Below are positions 22,747 to 32,054 of a DNA stretch of 48,326 nucleotides, one piece after another. Source of the stretch: a virus. Each line of letters opens with the position of its first letter. The stretch's first letter is position 1. The translations under genes and the position numbers were made by a program. The notes beneath the pieces are model-generated. The model did not search any database and was not told where the DNA came from. It saw only the letters and a program-made list of their open reading frames with translations. The stretch spans positions 1 through 48,326 of IMG/VR virus record IMGVR_UViG_3300047508_000187; one strand, written 5' to 3'.

Positions 22747-24654
22747 GTGGCGCTCTATTTTGCCTGGGTCGATGCCAATGTTCCTTTCAACAACAGTCTC
22801 TTGCGAGAGGACGAAATCGTACTGACGTTCGACTTGGCGCATGGTGAGGGACAGATCCCAACGCTAAGCGTCGAGATCAAAAATCCGCATATTGGTTTGT
22901 TGGCACCGGGGCGTAAGCAGTGGGTGTGGTTTTCGTGGGTGTCACAAGTGGGTCAGGTCGTTCCATTGTTCAATGGATGCTTGACCGCGCTTCCGAGCAA
23001 TGTGTTTGGCGAGACCGTGACCTTGCAATTTTTGGCACGTCCATCCAATTATCTTGCTCAGAAGCAGGCGATCGCCGAGACACTGAAAGTGTCACCGTAC
23101 TACGATCAGATTTGGATCGACAAGACGAAGATAGATGACCCCGATGCGATCCTTGAACCTTATACGAGAGCATGGCACGTTGATCGGGTGTCACTCAATG
23201 TCACGACCTCCGACATGGTTTTAGGGGAGGACGGCACGGAAGAGTTCAATCCGGAGGACTCTTTCTATGACAGTGTCTCGCTCAGCTTTGCCCAGTCACC
23301 TCAAACCACGGTCACTTTCACTGGCAGCGTCACATGGACACAAGAAGGTGGTGGTGTAATTGAATTGCCTACATTGAAATTCTCGGCCTACAACGGTGAT
23401 GCCTGGTTATCCGGTTGGCCAAAACAAGGATCATCAATTGGTGATGGTTGGGTGGTTGCGAAATCCGAGATTATCGATCTTTTTAACGCTGGCAATGCAA
23501 CTACATATCCTCTCACCGGTAGCTACCAGAACAATGAAAGTAAGCATAGTGACGGCGACACACTGTCGGTGAACGTCAACGAGACAGTGTACAACGGCAC
23601 CGTTTCATACGGTAATCTTGTTTATTCCCAAGGAAGTGGTACTTCAGGATCCGGGTCGGCTGGACGGGAGGATGTTTACCTCGGACTCGTCCCATATTTT
23701 TTGCAAGCCAGCATGACATTGCAGTACGGTATGTCGCGTGGCCGTACCGAAATAGTTTCCTTCACGATGAACAGCGCGCTGCAGAACATCGTGACCACGC
23801 CGACGGATGAGGTGACGGCTCCTATTGCATTGACGATGAGCGGTGTCGATGTCGGATTGCCATTACCGTCCGGTGAAATACCACTCACCGATCCTGTGCG
23901 TTCATCGTTCTTTCCCACCGACCGTGGCATTCAGGCATTGCAATATCCGTTGCTGGTGGCACGGGGGCATTTGTTGCAGTCGGCACGGGCAGTCAAGGTC
24001 GGGTTCGATTGTGCGCTGGAACGTGCGGTCAACCTGTCGTGTCGCAAAACCGCCCTGATCCATGATGCCCGGTTACCTGGTGGCCAGGCGTTTGGTAAGA
24101 TCACTGAATACCATATCAAGGGTGATGGCAGCAGTGGTCAGTTGATCGGCACCGTTCAGATCGAGTGCATGATCGGTGAGGGCGGGACCATCACGGTCAT
24201 TGAAGGCACACCCGTTTATGCCAATGATGGTTATGTTGCCGTCGGTTACCAGTTCTATGCTAACGCGGCCGTTGGCCTTCCCAGCAATGATGTGACATTT
24301 TCCATACCGGTGGGTGGCGTGACTGATGACGGTCTGGTGTGGCCCTTGGATTTTGGCCAGGCGATCAGTGGATACAATTTGCACAACGGCGCGCCTCCAG
24401 GCACACCGGCTACACCGGCTTCCTCACCTCCCGCGAATTCCATCCCGCTCGATGCGCAGACCCAGGCGGACAGAAACAATGCATTGATGGAACATGCGCA
24501 GGCGACCTTCGATTGGTTCGTTTCACTCAATCAAACTTGGCTCGAAATGGATATTGTGTCGGTGACGGGGACCAATTTTGCTGCCGAGTATGATATTTCG
24601 GTTGGAACATTGATTGTGCCGAACATGATCGATCTGGAAGCGCCCAGTGCCTAG
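22747..24654 (+). CDS. Tail hub/baseplate protein
   Basis: 635 residues from GTG. Beta-rich throughout. The start (TFDLAHGEGQIPTLSVEIKN, NGCLTALPSNVFGETVTLQF) resembles the first domain of tail hub proteins. A Ser/Gly-rich loop region lies at about residues 285-320, and the last 130 residues contain a separate domain ending in helices (DAQTQADRNNALMEHAQATF). Together with the previous gene it probably forms the tail tip. Confidence 0.6.
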   Translation: MALYFAWVDANVPFNNSLLREDEIVLTFDLAHGEGQIPTLSVEIKNPHIGLLAPGRKQWVWFSWVSQVGQVVPLFNGCLTALPSNVFGETVTLQFLARPSNYLAQKQAIAETLKVSPYYDQIWIDKTKIDDPDAILEPYTRAWHVDRVSLNVTTSDMVLGEDGTEEFNPEDSFYDSVSLSFAQSPQTTVTFTGSVTWTQEGGGVIELPTLKFSAYNGDAWLSGWPKQGSSIGDGWVVAKSEIIDLFNAGNATTYPLTGSYQNNESKHSDGDTLSVNVNETVYNGTVSYGNLVYSQGSGTSGSGSAGREDVYLGLVPYFLQASMTLQYGMSRGRTEIVSFTMNSALQNIVTTPTDEVTAPIALTMSGVDVGLPLPSGEIPLTDPVRSSFFPTDRGIQALQYPLLVARGHLLQSARAVKVGFDCALERAVNLSCRKTALIHDARLPGGQAFGKITEYHIKGDGSSGQLIGTVQIECMIGEGGTITVIEGTPVYANDGYVAVGYQFYANAAVGLPSNDVTFSIPVGGVTDDGLVWPLDFGQAISGYNLHNGAPPGTPATPASSPPANSIPLDAQTQADRNNALMEHAQATFDWFVSLNQTWLEMDIVSVTGTNFAAEYDISVGTLIVPNMIDLEAPSA

Positions 24655-24865
24655 CCTTGAGCAGATCATTCGTCCCTTTGTAGTATTGGACACGACACCG
24701 CCGCGCGTACCTGTCTCTTCGACGACATCCACACCTGAATTGAGATACACCACAATCATTATTGGGCAAGGTGGCAAAGGGAAAACCGTTTCGACCAGTT
24801 ATTCGATTTCAGTTACGATTTACCGTGATAAACATTACAAAGAGACTTCCCAGGGTACAAAGTAA
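24647..24865 (+). CDS. Small tail-region protein
   Basis: 72 residues from GTG, overlapping the previous stop by 8 bases; GGAAG lies upstream inside that gene. Mostly beta (LRYTTIIIGQGGKGKT, YSISVTIYRDKHYKET). Unknown role. The start codon and overlap make it less certain than its neighbours. Confidence 0.45.
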   Translation: MPSLEQIIRPFVVLDTTPPRVPVSSTTSTPELRYTTIIIGQGGKGKTVSTSYSISVTIYRDKHYKETSQGTK

Positions 24866-24896
24866 GAAATTCCAACCCGTTGAGTTTGGATGACAT

Positions 24897-25715
24897 ATGG
24901 CAATCATCTATCGGACGGCAGGACCGTGGGGTGCCGGCAAAGGCGCAAACCTTGTTGCCGCCGAAGTCGATGGCAACTTCTACGACATCAACAACAGGCT
25001 GACTGTCACCGAGGATACGCTTCCGACGTTGGTTTCTATTGATCATTTCGCGGTCAGTGGGAATGCATTCTACATCTACATGACCGACGGCACGATCCAA
25101 GGGCCCTTTGCTCTGCCGGTGACGACGTGGAACTTTCGCGGTACGTGGCGCCCGAATACGAACTACATGGTCAACGATGTCATCGATTACAACGGTGCCG
25201 TCTACATGGTGCTGTTCAGCCATATCAGTGCCACCACATTCGATCCGGGAGCGACCGATGGCTCCGGGCATTCCTATTACGGGTTGATGCTGGAACAGCC
25301 GTCGAGCATCATCCCGCCGGGCGGACTCACAGGGCAGCTCTTGGCGAAGGCCAGCGATGCGGATTATGTGGTCAATTGGCAGACGCCGGCGATATTCCCG
25401 GCAATGGTGTTACGTTCGGCTCCGGACCCGACCTATTCACTCACGCTTGCCGACATCGCTGGTTACGTGCGCTGCGTCAATGCGTCCGGATGTTCCATCA
25501 CTGTGCCGAGTGACGCCACATTGAACTTCCCACTTTCGGCCGAAATATCATTTCGGCAATGCACCGATTCTCCGGTGACCTTGGTGCCGGACCCTGTTGT
25601 TACCATCAATCCGATTGTCGGATACAGACCGGTGACCAGTCGCAAGGGTGCGGTCATCACGGTGAAGAAGATCGATATCAATTTGTGGGATGCGTTTGGC
25701 TACCTGGCAGTATAA
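24897..25715 (+). CDS. Tail tip/fiber protein with carbohydrate-binding-like module
   Basis: 272 residues. Residues about 75-125 look like a CBM5/12 chitin-binding type module (WRPNTNYMVNDVIDYNGAVY). A Gly/Pro-rich hinge (SSIIPPGGLTGQLLAK) leads to a small beta C-terminal domain (TLADIAGYVRCVNASGCSIT, VTINPIVGYRPVTSRKG) often seen at the end of phage tail proteins. Likely role in contact with the cell surface. Confidence 0.6.
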   Translation: MAIIYRTAGPWGAGKGANLVAAEVDGNFYDINNRLTVTEDTLPTLVSIDHFAVSGNAFYIYMTDGTIQGPFALPVTTWNFRGTWRPNTNYMVNDVIDYNGAVYMVLFSHISATTFDPGATDGSGHSYYGLMLEQPSSIIPPGGLTGQLLAKASDADYVVNWQTPAIFPAMVLRSAPDPTYSLTLADIAGYVRCVNASGCSITVPSDATLNFPLSAEISFRQCTDSPVTLVPDPVVTINPIVGYRPVTSRKGAVITVKKIDINLWDAFGYLAV

Positions 25716-25720
25716 TTTAC

Positions 25721-26485
25721 ATGGCAGTTGTTCGAGTTTCCCATGTCTTCCGGGTTTATCAGGACGATGACCAGACCAGTGACACGTGGATTGATATCGA
25801 GCGGATCGACAAACTTGTTTTTGAGACAGGTTCTGGGCTTCTCTTCGAGAGGTACATCTTCGAATACGATTGGAAGTCATTTGATTCGAAGAAGGCGGTG
25901 AAGAAGGAAATCAAAAACCCATCTGACGAAAAAGACGTAGTCAAGGTTCCGATACGCAGGTCCATCACACTCGAGGCTAACGGCGGGCAAACCTACCAGA
26001 AGGCCATCCACGATTACGCCAACGATCCCGAAAATGTTACGCGTGTCTCTCACACCAGGCAGGTTGATCATTATGATCTTGACGACAGTTTCCTCGATGA
26101 GCAAGGACAGCCGCCACGCGATCCAAATAATTACATTAATGCCGTGCAGAAGGACAGCAAGGAGGACGGTGGAGACAATCCATTCAAGGTTGAGATCATC
26201 AAAGAATTCATCAGCACGTCCGGTACGGGTTTCACTTGGCAGAAACATATTTGGTCGCTTGATTCGGACAAGGATGAATTGCTGCAATTCGGCAACAAGG
26301 ATTGGCTGGGGTCATTCGGATCCGACTCGTCGCATATGTCGGATATCGATCCACCATGGCGCCTAGACCCGTTGCAGAACATCATCAATATCAGTTGGGG
26401 CGATAGCTTGGCCGTCGAGTTTGGTGACCAGGACCAGGATGCTCCTGGATATGTAGCTCCGAAAGACCAAGCGGAGGCGCCCTGA
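25721..26485 (+). CDS. Hypothetical tail-region protein
   Basis: 254 residues, highly charged and Asp/Lys-rich, with a start (VVRVSHVFRVYQDDDQT) that reads as strands. ATG at 25721; no strong ribosome site. No recognised motif. It is followed without gap by the 26486 gene, so both may form part of the same tail structure. Confidence 0.55.
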   Translation: MAVVRVSHVFRVYQDDDQTSDTWIDIERIDKLVFETGSGLLFERYIFEYDWKSFDSKKAVKKEIKNPSDEKDVVKVPIRRSITLEANGGQTYQKAIHDYANDPENVTRVSHTRQVDHYDLDDSFLDEQGQPPRDPNNYINAVQKDSKEDGGDNPFKVEIIKEFISTSGTGFTWQKHIWSLDSDKDELLQFGNKDWLGSFGSDSSHMSDIDPPWRLDPLQNIINISWGDSLAVEFGDQDQDAPGYVAPKDQAEAP

Positions 26486-27790
26486 ATGAGTTACCTGTAT
26501 ATGCCGACCGGCATGCCAGATTTGGCCAAGGCGGTGATCTCGTTCTGGTTCCGGGTGCCGCAGGCGTCAGTAGACGCATGCACTGCAACTTTAACCTCAT
26601 CCGGTTTGTGGTCCGGCAAGCTACCGCTTGTCTGCCTGGGGCCACAGGGATCGTCAGCTGGCTATTCTTCCGGAGGAAGCGTAATCGGAGGTAACTGGTA
26701 CCTTATGCTTGGCGAAGCTGGGACGTTTTCCCAAGAGGACCTTGGGCTTACTCCTTATCGGATGGCTATAGCCGGACCACCAACAGCAGACCCGACGCTA
26801 CCTACTTTCATAGGAGTGTTGTGCAAAAGTAGTGACGACGTGACGCTGTTTATAAATTTGGAAACTAACCAGCAAGCGGCTATCGAAAACATGGATTTAG
26901 TAATGACCGCTTATTCCCCTGCAACTACCTACGCGGCCGCCAACGGTGTGGATGCGCCTGACAATATTCCCGGAACGGCTACTTGGAGTACATTGCGCGG
27001 TGACGAGACGGAACACTTTTCTGCGTCCAACAGCATAAAGATCACACCGGATCAATGGCACCATCTCTTATTGTCTTTTAGTCTTGAGGATGTTGCAACT
27101 CACGGCAGCGACGACCCCGATCCGCCCGCGAATATAGGGAGTGCTTCACATATGTGGGTTGCGCTGGACGATAAAAACTATACCGGTGACGATCTAAGTG
27201 ATTACTGGCCTGGAGGGTCAGACGAAAATGCCATGGTGACACCCAACGCATATCGCGTTGCGAGCTCAGCGTTACAGAAGGGTGGGATGATCACCTACGC
27301 TAACTCCAACCCAGACGCGTGGGGTAATTTTACTTATAACGCCCCCCCCGCCGGGACCCCATCATTTTCTCTCCGGGAACCGAAAATACCCAATGGTGCA
27401 ATTGGGATACCAGCGGCAGCCGATTTCGTTAAGAACATCTATCAGGTCGAGCTGGGCGAGTTTCAGTTTTTCAAAGATGTCACTATCGACACTGGCGTCG
27501 AAGCTAACCGTCGCGCCTTCATCGACTACAAGCGTGATGCAGAAGGCAATCCGATTGCGGACAAGGATGGGAATACGGCATTGCAGCCGGTCCCCCCCAA
27601 ATCAGGTGGCCCGGCGGAACTCCTGCTTGGCAAGCCCGATATTTTACTGCATGGAAGTCAACATTGGATCAAAGGTAAGAACACCGGCAGTACTGGTGTC
27701 GATGATAACGGGAATGAAATCCCCGATGGGCAATTTCAGCCGGTCGCCGGCATCGTGAAATACAAACCTGATCCTAGCTTATCGCAGTGA
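26486..27790 (+). CDS. Concanavalin/LamG-like tail protein
   Basis: 434 residues. The pattern ISFWFRVPQ near the start and ITPDQWHHLLLSFSLED in the middle is typical of LamG-type lectin domains, split by long loops. The C-terminal third has LGEFQFFKDVTIDTGVEAN, as in the same family. Codon use is more AT-rich than in the neighbours, which points to separate acquisition. Possible sugar binding on the host surface. Confidence 0.6.
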   Translation: MSYLYMPTGMPDLAKAVISFWFRVPQASVDACTATLTSSGLWSGKLPLVCLGPQGSSAGYSSGGSVIGGNWYLMLGEAGTFSQEDLGLTPYRMAIAGPPTADPTLPTFIGVLCKSSDDVTLFINLETNQQAAIENMDLVMTAYSPATTYAAANGVDAPDNIPGTATWSTLRGDETEHFSASNSIKITPDQWHHLLLSFSLEDVATHGSDDPDPPANIGSASHMWVALDDKNYTGDDLSDYWPGGSDENAMVTPNAYRVASSALQKGGMITYANSNPDAWGNFTYNAPPAGTPSFSLREPKIPNGAIGIPAAADFVKNIYQVELGEFQFFKDVTIDTGVEANRRAFIDYKRDAEGNPIADKDGNTALQPVPPKSGGPAELLLGKPDILLHGSQHWIKGKNTGSTGVDDNGNEIPDGQFQPVAGIVKYKPDPSLSQ

Positions 27791-27796
27791 ACATGC

Positions 27797-29101
27797 ATGA
27801 TCGTAGGAGTCGTTGCAGAGGAATTGTTGCTGCCACTGGCAATTCCGCCATTCGACACCTATGTCGATCCAGATGTCTTCCCGTTCGCGACGATCCGTGT
27901 CCCAGGCTTCCTGTTGCTCGAAGGTTCGTTCGATGAAGGTGACACGTTCTATCAGGCCTATGTCGGCGATGTCAGTCTCAGTATCTACCCGCCGTCGATT
28001 GCCGATCCTGACACCGTCTACGCCTTTACCACGTCGCGCAGCGCTGCGATCGTCAGCCCGCCGATCACCGACGCCGATGTGTTCTATTCACCGCTGGTTC
28101 TCAGCAAGGTGCTGGGACCGCAACTCTTCGTTGATATTGATGTCTTCGGCGGTGTCAAGAAGGTTACGCTGGGCAAGGCCACAATCAACCAGACCGTCCC
28201 CATCGACTCTGTCTTCGATGTTGACATCATTTACGGCGCGGTCATCGGCCGCGCCGGTATCACGCTCATCATCAGTCAGTCAGCGCTGCCAACGGAAATC
28301 GAGCTCGTTCACATCAGTGAGACGACAGCCAATGTCATCCCGTTGCTGGGATCGTTCCTCGAGGAAACTGCCTCCTACACTGCACCTAGTACGCTGTTGC
28401 CGCATCAACTCGTCGATGCCGACGCATTCCAAGTACCGGACCTGCGCGGACCAATCGCCCCAGCATTGTTCACCGATGTCGATACCTTCTACAGTCCGAC
28501 CAGGCTCAGCTATATCTTTCCCGGTATCGTTATCGACAGTAACGTATTCTTCGTTCCGTCCGCTGGTTGGAAATTGCTTCCTGGCATCGTGCTCGATCAG
28601 GACATCTTCATTGGGCCGGCCTTCGCTCAACCCGGTTCGTTTGCCCTCTATGTCGATGCCGGCGAGTTCATCCCGGCACCGACCGTCACGGCGCAAGCGG
28701 CAACATTGTATCCGCCCTCGTTCGCTGCGACCGATGCCTATTATGCGCCTGTCGTCAATCCCGCGATCGTCCCGTCTTACATGCTGCCGGATGATGTCGC
28801 GGGCGCCCCGGCTATCGGCTTCGGCCCACTGCATCCGGTTGTCTCGGTCATCGATCCCGAACCGTTCTTCGCGCCCGTCATCGGCGAAGGGCCGCGTGTG
28901 CCGAGCTTCGTTGTCGATACGGACCTTTTCTATGCACCAATCCTGAGCATCACGCAGACGCTCGTGCCAGGCGTCATCACCGATACCGACGTCTTCTATG
29001 CGCCAAACGTCAGCACGGCAGGTTTTGACGGCACGCTCGCACTTGACGGGCCGATCATGCCAGCAACCCCGCAGCCTACCGTGATCTACATCGAAGGTTA
29101 A
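27797..29101 (+). CDS. Protein of about a dozen LxPx-DxDxFYxP repeats
   Basis: 434 residues built almost wholly from repeats of about 19-23 residues with the consensus L-x-P-x-(F/I/V)-x-D-x-D-x-F-Y-x-P. Clear units are IAPALFTDVDTFYSPTRL, RVPSFVVDTDLFYAP and LVPGVITDTDVFYAP. Each unit reads as a short strand pair with an acidic turn, so the whole may be a beta-solenoid or fibrous shaft. There is no signal peptide or enzyme motif. A weaker version of the repeat is in the 16440 gene. Probable virion fiber or tail protein. Confidence 0.6.
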   Translation: MIVGVVAEELLLPLAIPPFDTYVDPDVFPFATIRVPGFLLLEGSFDEGDTFYQAYVGDVSLSIYPPSIADPDTVYAFTTSRSAAIVSPPITDADVFYSPLVLSKVLGPQLFVDIDVFGGVKKVTLGKATINQTVPIDSVFDVDIIYGAVIGRAGITLIISQSALPTEIELVHISETTANVIPLLGSFLEETASYTAPSTLLPHQLVDADAFQVPDLRGPIAPALFTDVDTFYSPTRLSYIFPGIVIDSNVFFVPSAGWKLLPGIVLDQDIFIGPAFAQPGSFALYVDAGEFIPAPTVTAQAATLYPPSFAATDAYYAPVVNPAIVPSYMLPDDVAGAPAIGFGPLHPVVSVIDPEPFFAPVIGEGPRVPSFVVDTDLFYAPILSITQTLVPGVITDTDVFYAPNVSTAGFDGTLALDGPIMPATPQPTVIYIEG

Positions 29102-29107
29102 GCCACA

Positions 29108-30937
29108 ATGTCCTACTACGACACCACCTGGTATTGTAACGCAGGGGATCAATCGACCACTGGCTATTATGCTGTCGCCAAGTGGGCAGCCACCACGGCG
29201 ATTGCGGCTGGTGCGCTGCGGCGACAGCTGGCTGCTCCCGCTGTCAACAGCGAGCGGGTGTTTGTTTGCATCGTGGCTGGCACCACCGGGTCAACTGAGC
29301 CGACTTGGGTACTGACGCGCGGGGCTAAGACGACGGACGGCACTGTCACCTGGATGGAATGCACGGGTGTCGCCGCCGTCAACGGTGATGTTACCAACAC
29401 CGTCAACTGGACGGCTGCCAAGGCAATCGGCACGCCGACGCTTGGCACCATCATCAAGCGCGCCAACGCTGCGAGCTACTGGATATGCACAACGGCGGGT
29501 ACGATGGGGGCGAGCGAGCCGTCGTGGCCGAACGACACCGCAGGAACCACGCAGGCTGATGGAACGACAACGTGGACTTGCATGGGTGTGGTCGGCAATT
29601 TCACTGGCGGGCAGGCACCACACGCACGGTTGTTTACGGCTTGTGCGCCGAATTGGTTCGCAGCCTTCAACACGATTTATGTCGGTGACAACCACGCCGA
29701 GTCGCAGACGACTACGCTTTCGCTAAATCCGGCGGCTGGGCTTTCCAATCAAATTGGCAGAATAATTTGTCACGATCATTTGGGGCCATACCCTCCCGGC
29801 AGTGGAAATTTGAAGAATACAGCGACTATTTCGACAACTGCCAACGCCGCGATCAACATATTTTTCTCGTCTGCTGGAGCGTTCTATGTTTATGGGTTGA
29901 CGTTTAAGGCCGTGGTGGGAACGACTGGCAATTCAAACATTGTTATTGGGTTCGACAGCAGCGGACAAAATTGGTCGTACTTTGATAACTGTTCTTTTTG
30001 GTTGGCATCGACAAGTGGATCGAGCGCTATACAAATAATAGGTCAAGCCGTCTTTGCTGGTACTGTATTCTTCAACAACACGTCGGTTAAGTTTGCTAGT
30101 ACAGGACAAAGTATCAACATCTTTGGTGCGGTGTTTGTCTGGCAAAATACGGCCCCGGCATTGGTTTCCGGTTCTACTGTGCCGAACTTTCTTCTGTCCG
30201 GGGACAATTTTGTGATGAATATTTTGCTGGAGGCGCTTGATTTGAGCCTGTTCAGCGGCACGCTTTTCCGTAGTACGGGAGGCGTAAACAATCCATACGG
30301 AACTGTGGTGGTCAAGGATTGCAAGTTGAATGCGTCGGTGACCCCTTATTCTAGTGCGCTTGCAAATTCCGGGATGACGGCTCAGTTTGTTCGTTCCGAC
30401 AGCGGTGCGACAGCTTACAAGTCTGCGCGCTATCAATATGAGGGCACCGAGACCACCGAGACATCGATTACCCGTGTCGGTGGTGCTGCTGACCCGACCG
30501 GACAGGCGCAGTCACGCAAGCTCGTCACTACGGCAAATTCGCAATGGCTGATGCCGTTCAAGGTCGAGCCCTATGCGATCTGGAATCCGACCACTGGTGC
30601 GAACGTCACGGTGACGGTGTATGGCACCATCAACGCGGGCGCGCTGCCGAATAACGACGACATCTGGCTCGAGGTCGAGTACCTCGGCTCGTCGGCGAGC
30701 CCGTTAGGCACGATCGTCACCACGACCAAGTCCAACGTGCTTGCGGCGAATGCGGCTGTGGCGTCGGACGGCTCGACCTGGAACGGAGGCGGGTCGGGAG
30801 CGGGCTGGTCGCCGTTCAAGCTGACGACCACGCTGGCCGCGCCGCAGCCCGGCATGGCGGGCTATCTGCACGCCCGCGTCCGTGCCGCTAAGCCGTCCAC
30901 GACCTACTACATCGACCCCAAGATCGTTCTGAGTTAA
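29108..30937 (+). CDS. Tail spike/fiber protein
   Basis: 609 residues. Near the N-terminus two related segments (about residues 50-88 and 121-160) share VCIVAGTTGSTEPTW and ICTTAGTMGASEPSW, each ending in TWxC; these look like carbohydrate-binding repeats. The middle (about 190-420) is rich in Asn/Ser/Thr and small hydrophobics as in right-handed beta-helix spikes. The last 150 residues form a beta-sandwich-like domain (WLMPFKVEPYAIW, VTVTVYGTINAG). No catalytic set was identified. Probably the receptor-binding protein. Confidence 0.65.
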   Translation: MSYYDTTWYCNAGDQSTTGYYAVAKWAATTAIAAGALRRQLAAPAVNSERVFVCIVAGTTGSTEPTWVLTRGAKTTDGTVTWMECTGVAAVNGDVTNTVNWTAAKAIGTPTLGTIIKRANAASYWICTTAGTMGASEPSWPNDTAGTTQADGTTTWTCMGVVGNFTGGQAPHARLFTACAPNWFAAFNTIYVGDNHAESQTTTLSLNPAAGLSNQIGRIICHDHLGPYPPGSGNLKNTATISTTANAAINIFFSSAGAFYVYGLTFKAVVGTTGNSNIVIGFDSSGQNWSYFDNCSFWLASTSGSSAIQIIGQAVFAGTVFFNNTSVKFASTGQSINIFGAVFVWQNTAPALVSGSTVPNFLLSGDNFVMNILLEALDLSLFSGTLFRSTGGVNNPYGTVVVKDCKLNASVTPYSSALANSGMTAQFVRSDSGATAYKSARYQYEGTETTETSITRVGGAADPTGQAQSRKLVTTANSQWLMPFKVEPYAIWNPTTGANVTVTVYGTINAGALPNNDDIWLEVEYLGSSASPLGTIVTTTKSNVLAANAAVASDGSTWNGGGSGAGWSPFKLTTTLAAPQPGMAGYLHARVRAAKPSTTYYIDPKIVLS

Positions 30938-31116
30938 TGCGTACCGCCCTCGAAATCTATCTCGCGATCGGCGCCGTCGTCGGGTTGGTGGTGGTCTACT
31001 ATCACGACAAGACGTTCCCGGCCCTGGTCTTTGCCCTTGCCATGTTGTTCCTGATCCTGTTCTGGCCGTTATGTATCGTCATCGGGATCAGGCGAACAGC
31101 AAGGGCAAGGTCATGA
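30937..31116 (+). CDS. Small membrane protein, two transmembrane segments (holin candidate)
   Basis: 59 residues. Its ATG overlaps the fiber stop (TAATG) and its stop overlaps the next start (ATGA). Two hydrophobic helices (LAIGAVVGLVVVYY and ALVFALAMLFLILFW) with a short charged loop, and a basic tail (RRTARARS). This is a class II holin plan, but the amidase is 4 kb away, so it may have another membrane function. Confidence 0.6.
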   Translation: MRTALEIYLAIGAVVGLVVVYYHDKTFPALVFALAMLFLILFWPLCIVIGIRRTARARS

Positions 31117-31679
31117 AGATCGAGATCACAACGGGACGCGAGTGCGGGAAATGCTCCCTCTGTTGCAAGCTCCTGCGCGTGCTCGAGCTCGACAAGCCCG
31201 CCAATCAATGGTGCAAACATTGCAAGCCCGGTCAGGGGGGCTGCACGATCCACGAAAGTCGCCCGCAAATCTGCCGCGGCTACTTCTGCGGATGGATGCT
31301 GTCGCCCGGCGTCGGCGACGACTGGTATCCGCTGACCTGCCACATGATTCTGTCGCTGGCGAAGATCGGCGGCGTGCAGACGGTGACGGTGACGGTTGAC
31401 GGATGTTACCCGTTGGTGTGGCGCGAGCCACCTTACCATCAGCAACTGCGTGCGCTCGCCCTGCGAGGTCTCAAAGTTGACGACCCGGATCGGGTTCACG
31501 TCGTGCAGGTGCGGGTCAATAACCGGGTGTGGGTGGTGCTGCCCAACCGGGACGTCGAGATCACCAGCGGCTCCTACATCGTGAAGATTGCCGCGCCCGG
31601 CGAATGGGAGGTCGAGCAGTTCCCCGACAGCGCTGCGGCGGCGTGTCGGGTTCAGGTGCTGACCGGCGTCGATGCCTGA
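31113..31679 (+). CDS. YkgJ-family Cys-cluster protein
   Basis: 188 residues. The N-terminal 75 residues hold the Cys cluster CGKCSLCCKLL, then WCKHCKPGQGGC, RPQICRGYFC. This is the zinc or iron-sulfur chelating signature of the YkgJ/UPF0153 family. The rest is a mixed domain with beta strands (VTVTVDGCYPLVWRE, VHVVQVRVNNRVWVVLP). The function of the family is not known. It is coupled to the small membrane gene before it and is the last rightward gene before the convergent immunity gene, so it may be a cargo gene. Confidence 0.7.
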   Translation: MKIEITTGRECGKCSLCCKLLRVLELDKPANQWCKHCKPGQGGCTIHESRPQICRGYFCGWMLSPGVGDDWYPLTCHMILSLAKIGGVQTVTVTVDGCYPLVWREPPYHQQLRALALRGLKVDDPDRVHVVQVRVNNRVWVVLPNRDVEITSGSYIVKIAAPGEWEVEQFPDSAAAACRVQVLTGVDA

Positions 31680-31969
31680 GCGGACTCAACTTTTGTGTAC
31701 GACCAGACCAATGCGATTACCCATCCAATGAACGTCCATCCAAGGAAAATGTTGAGCACAAGGATTGCCGTTGCGTTGTGGTGGCGTCTTTCGCGCGCGT
31801 TGAGATACGGCAGGAAGTAAAACAAAAATCCCATGCATGGAAGTAGCACGAATATGGCGGCAATTAGTGCGCTTTGCCATATGGAAATTTCTGCGCTTTG
31901 CCCTATCATGGCGAAGAGCATGATCACGAGGATCATCACCCAGATAGTTACAATTGTACTGAACTTCAT
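31652..31969 (-). CDS. Superinfection immunity protein (Imm-like)
   Basis: 105 residues with three hydrophobic segments: VTIWVMILVIMLFAMI, ALIAAIFVLLPCMGFLFY and LVLNIFLGWTFIGWVIALVW. The last, with the LN-x-GWT-x-GW core, is typical of the superinfection immunity family related to T4 Imm, which blocks DNA entry of related phages at the inner membrane. GGAGAG lies before the ATG. It overlaps the end of the convergent 31113 gene by 28 bases. It is the last gene of the leftward operon controlled from 34521-34550, so it may be expressed in the prophage state or early. Confidence 0.75.
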   Translation of the reverse strand: MKFSTIVTIWVMILVIMLFAMIGQSAEISIWQSALIAAIFVLLPCMGFLFYFLPYLNARERRHHNATAILVLNIFLGWTFIGWVIALVWSYTKVESAQASTPVST

Positions 31970-32054
31970 TTTATCTCTCCGTGCCCATCATCCCGTATAA
32001 ACCTTGCGGCTGGCTTGCTCGTCTCGGCCAAAGACTTGCTCCTTGGTGCCATTG

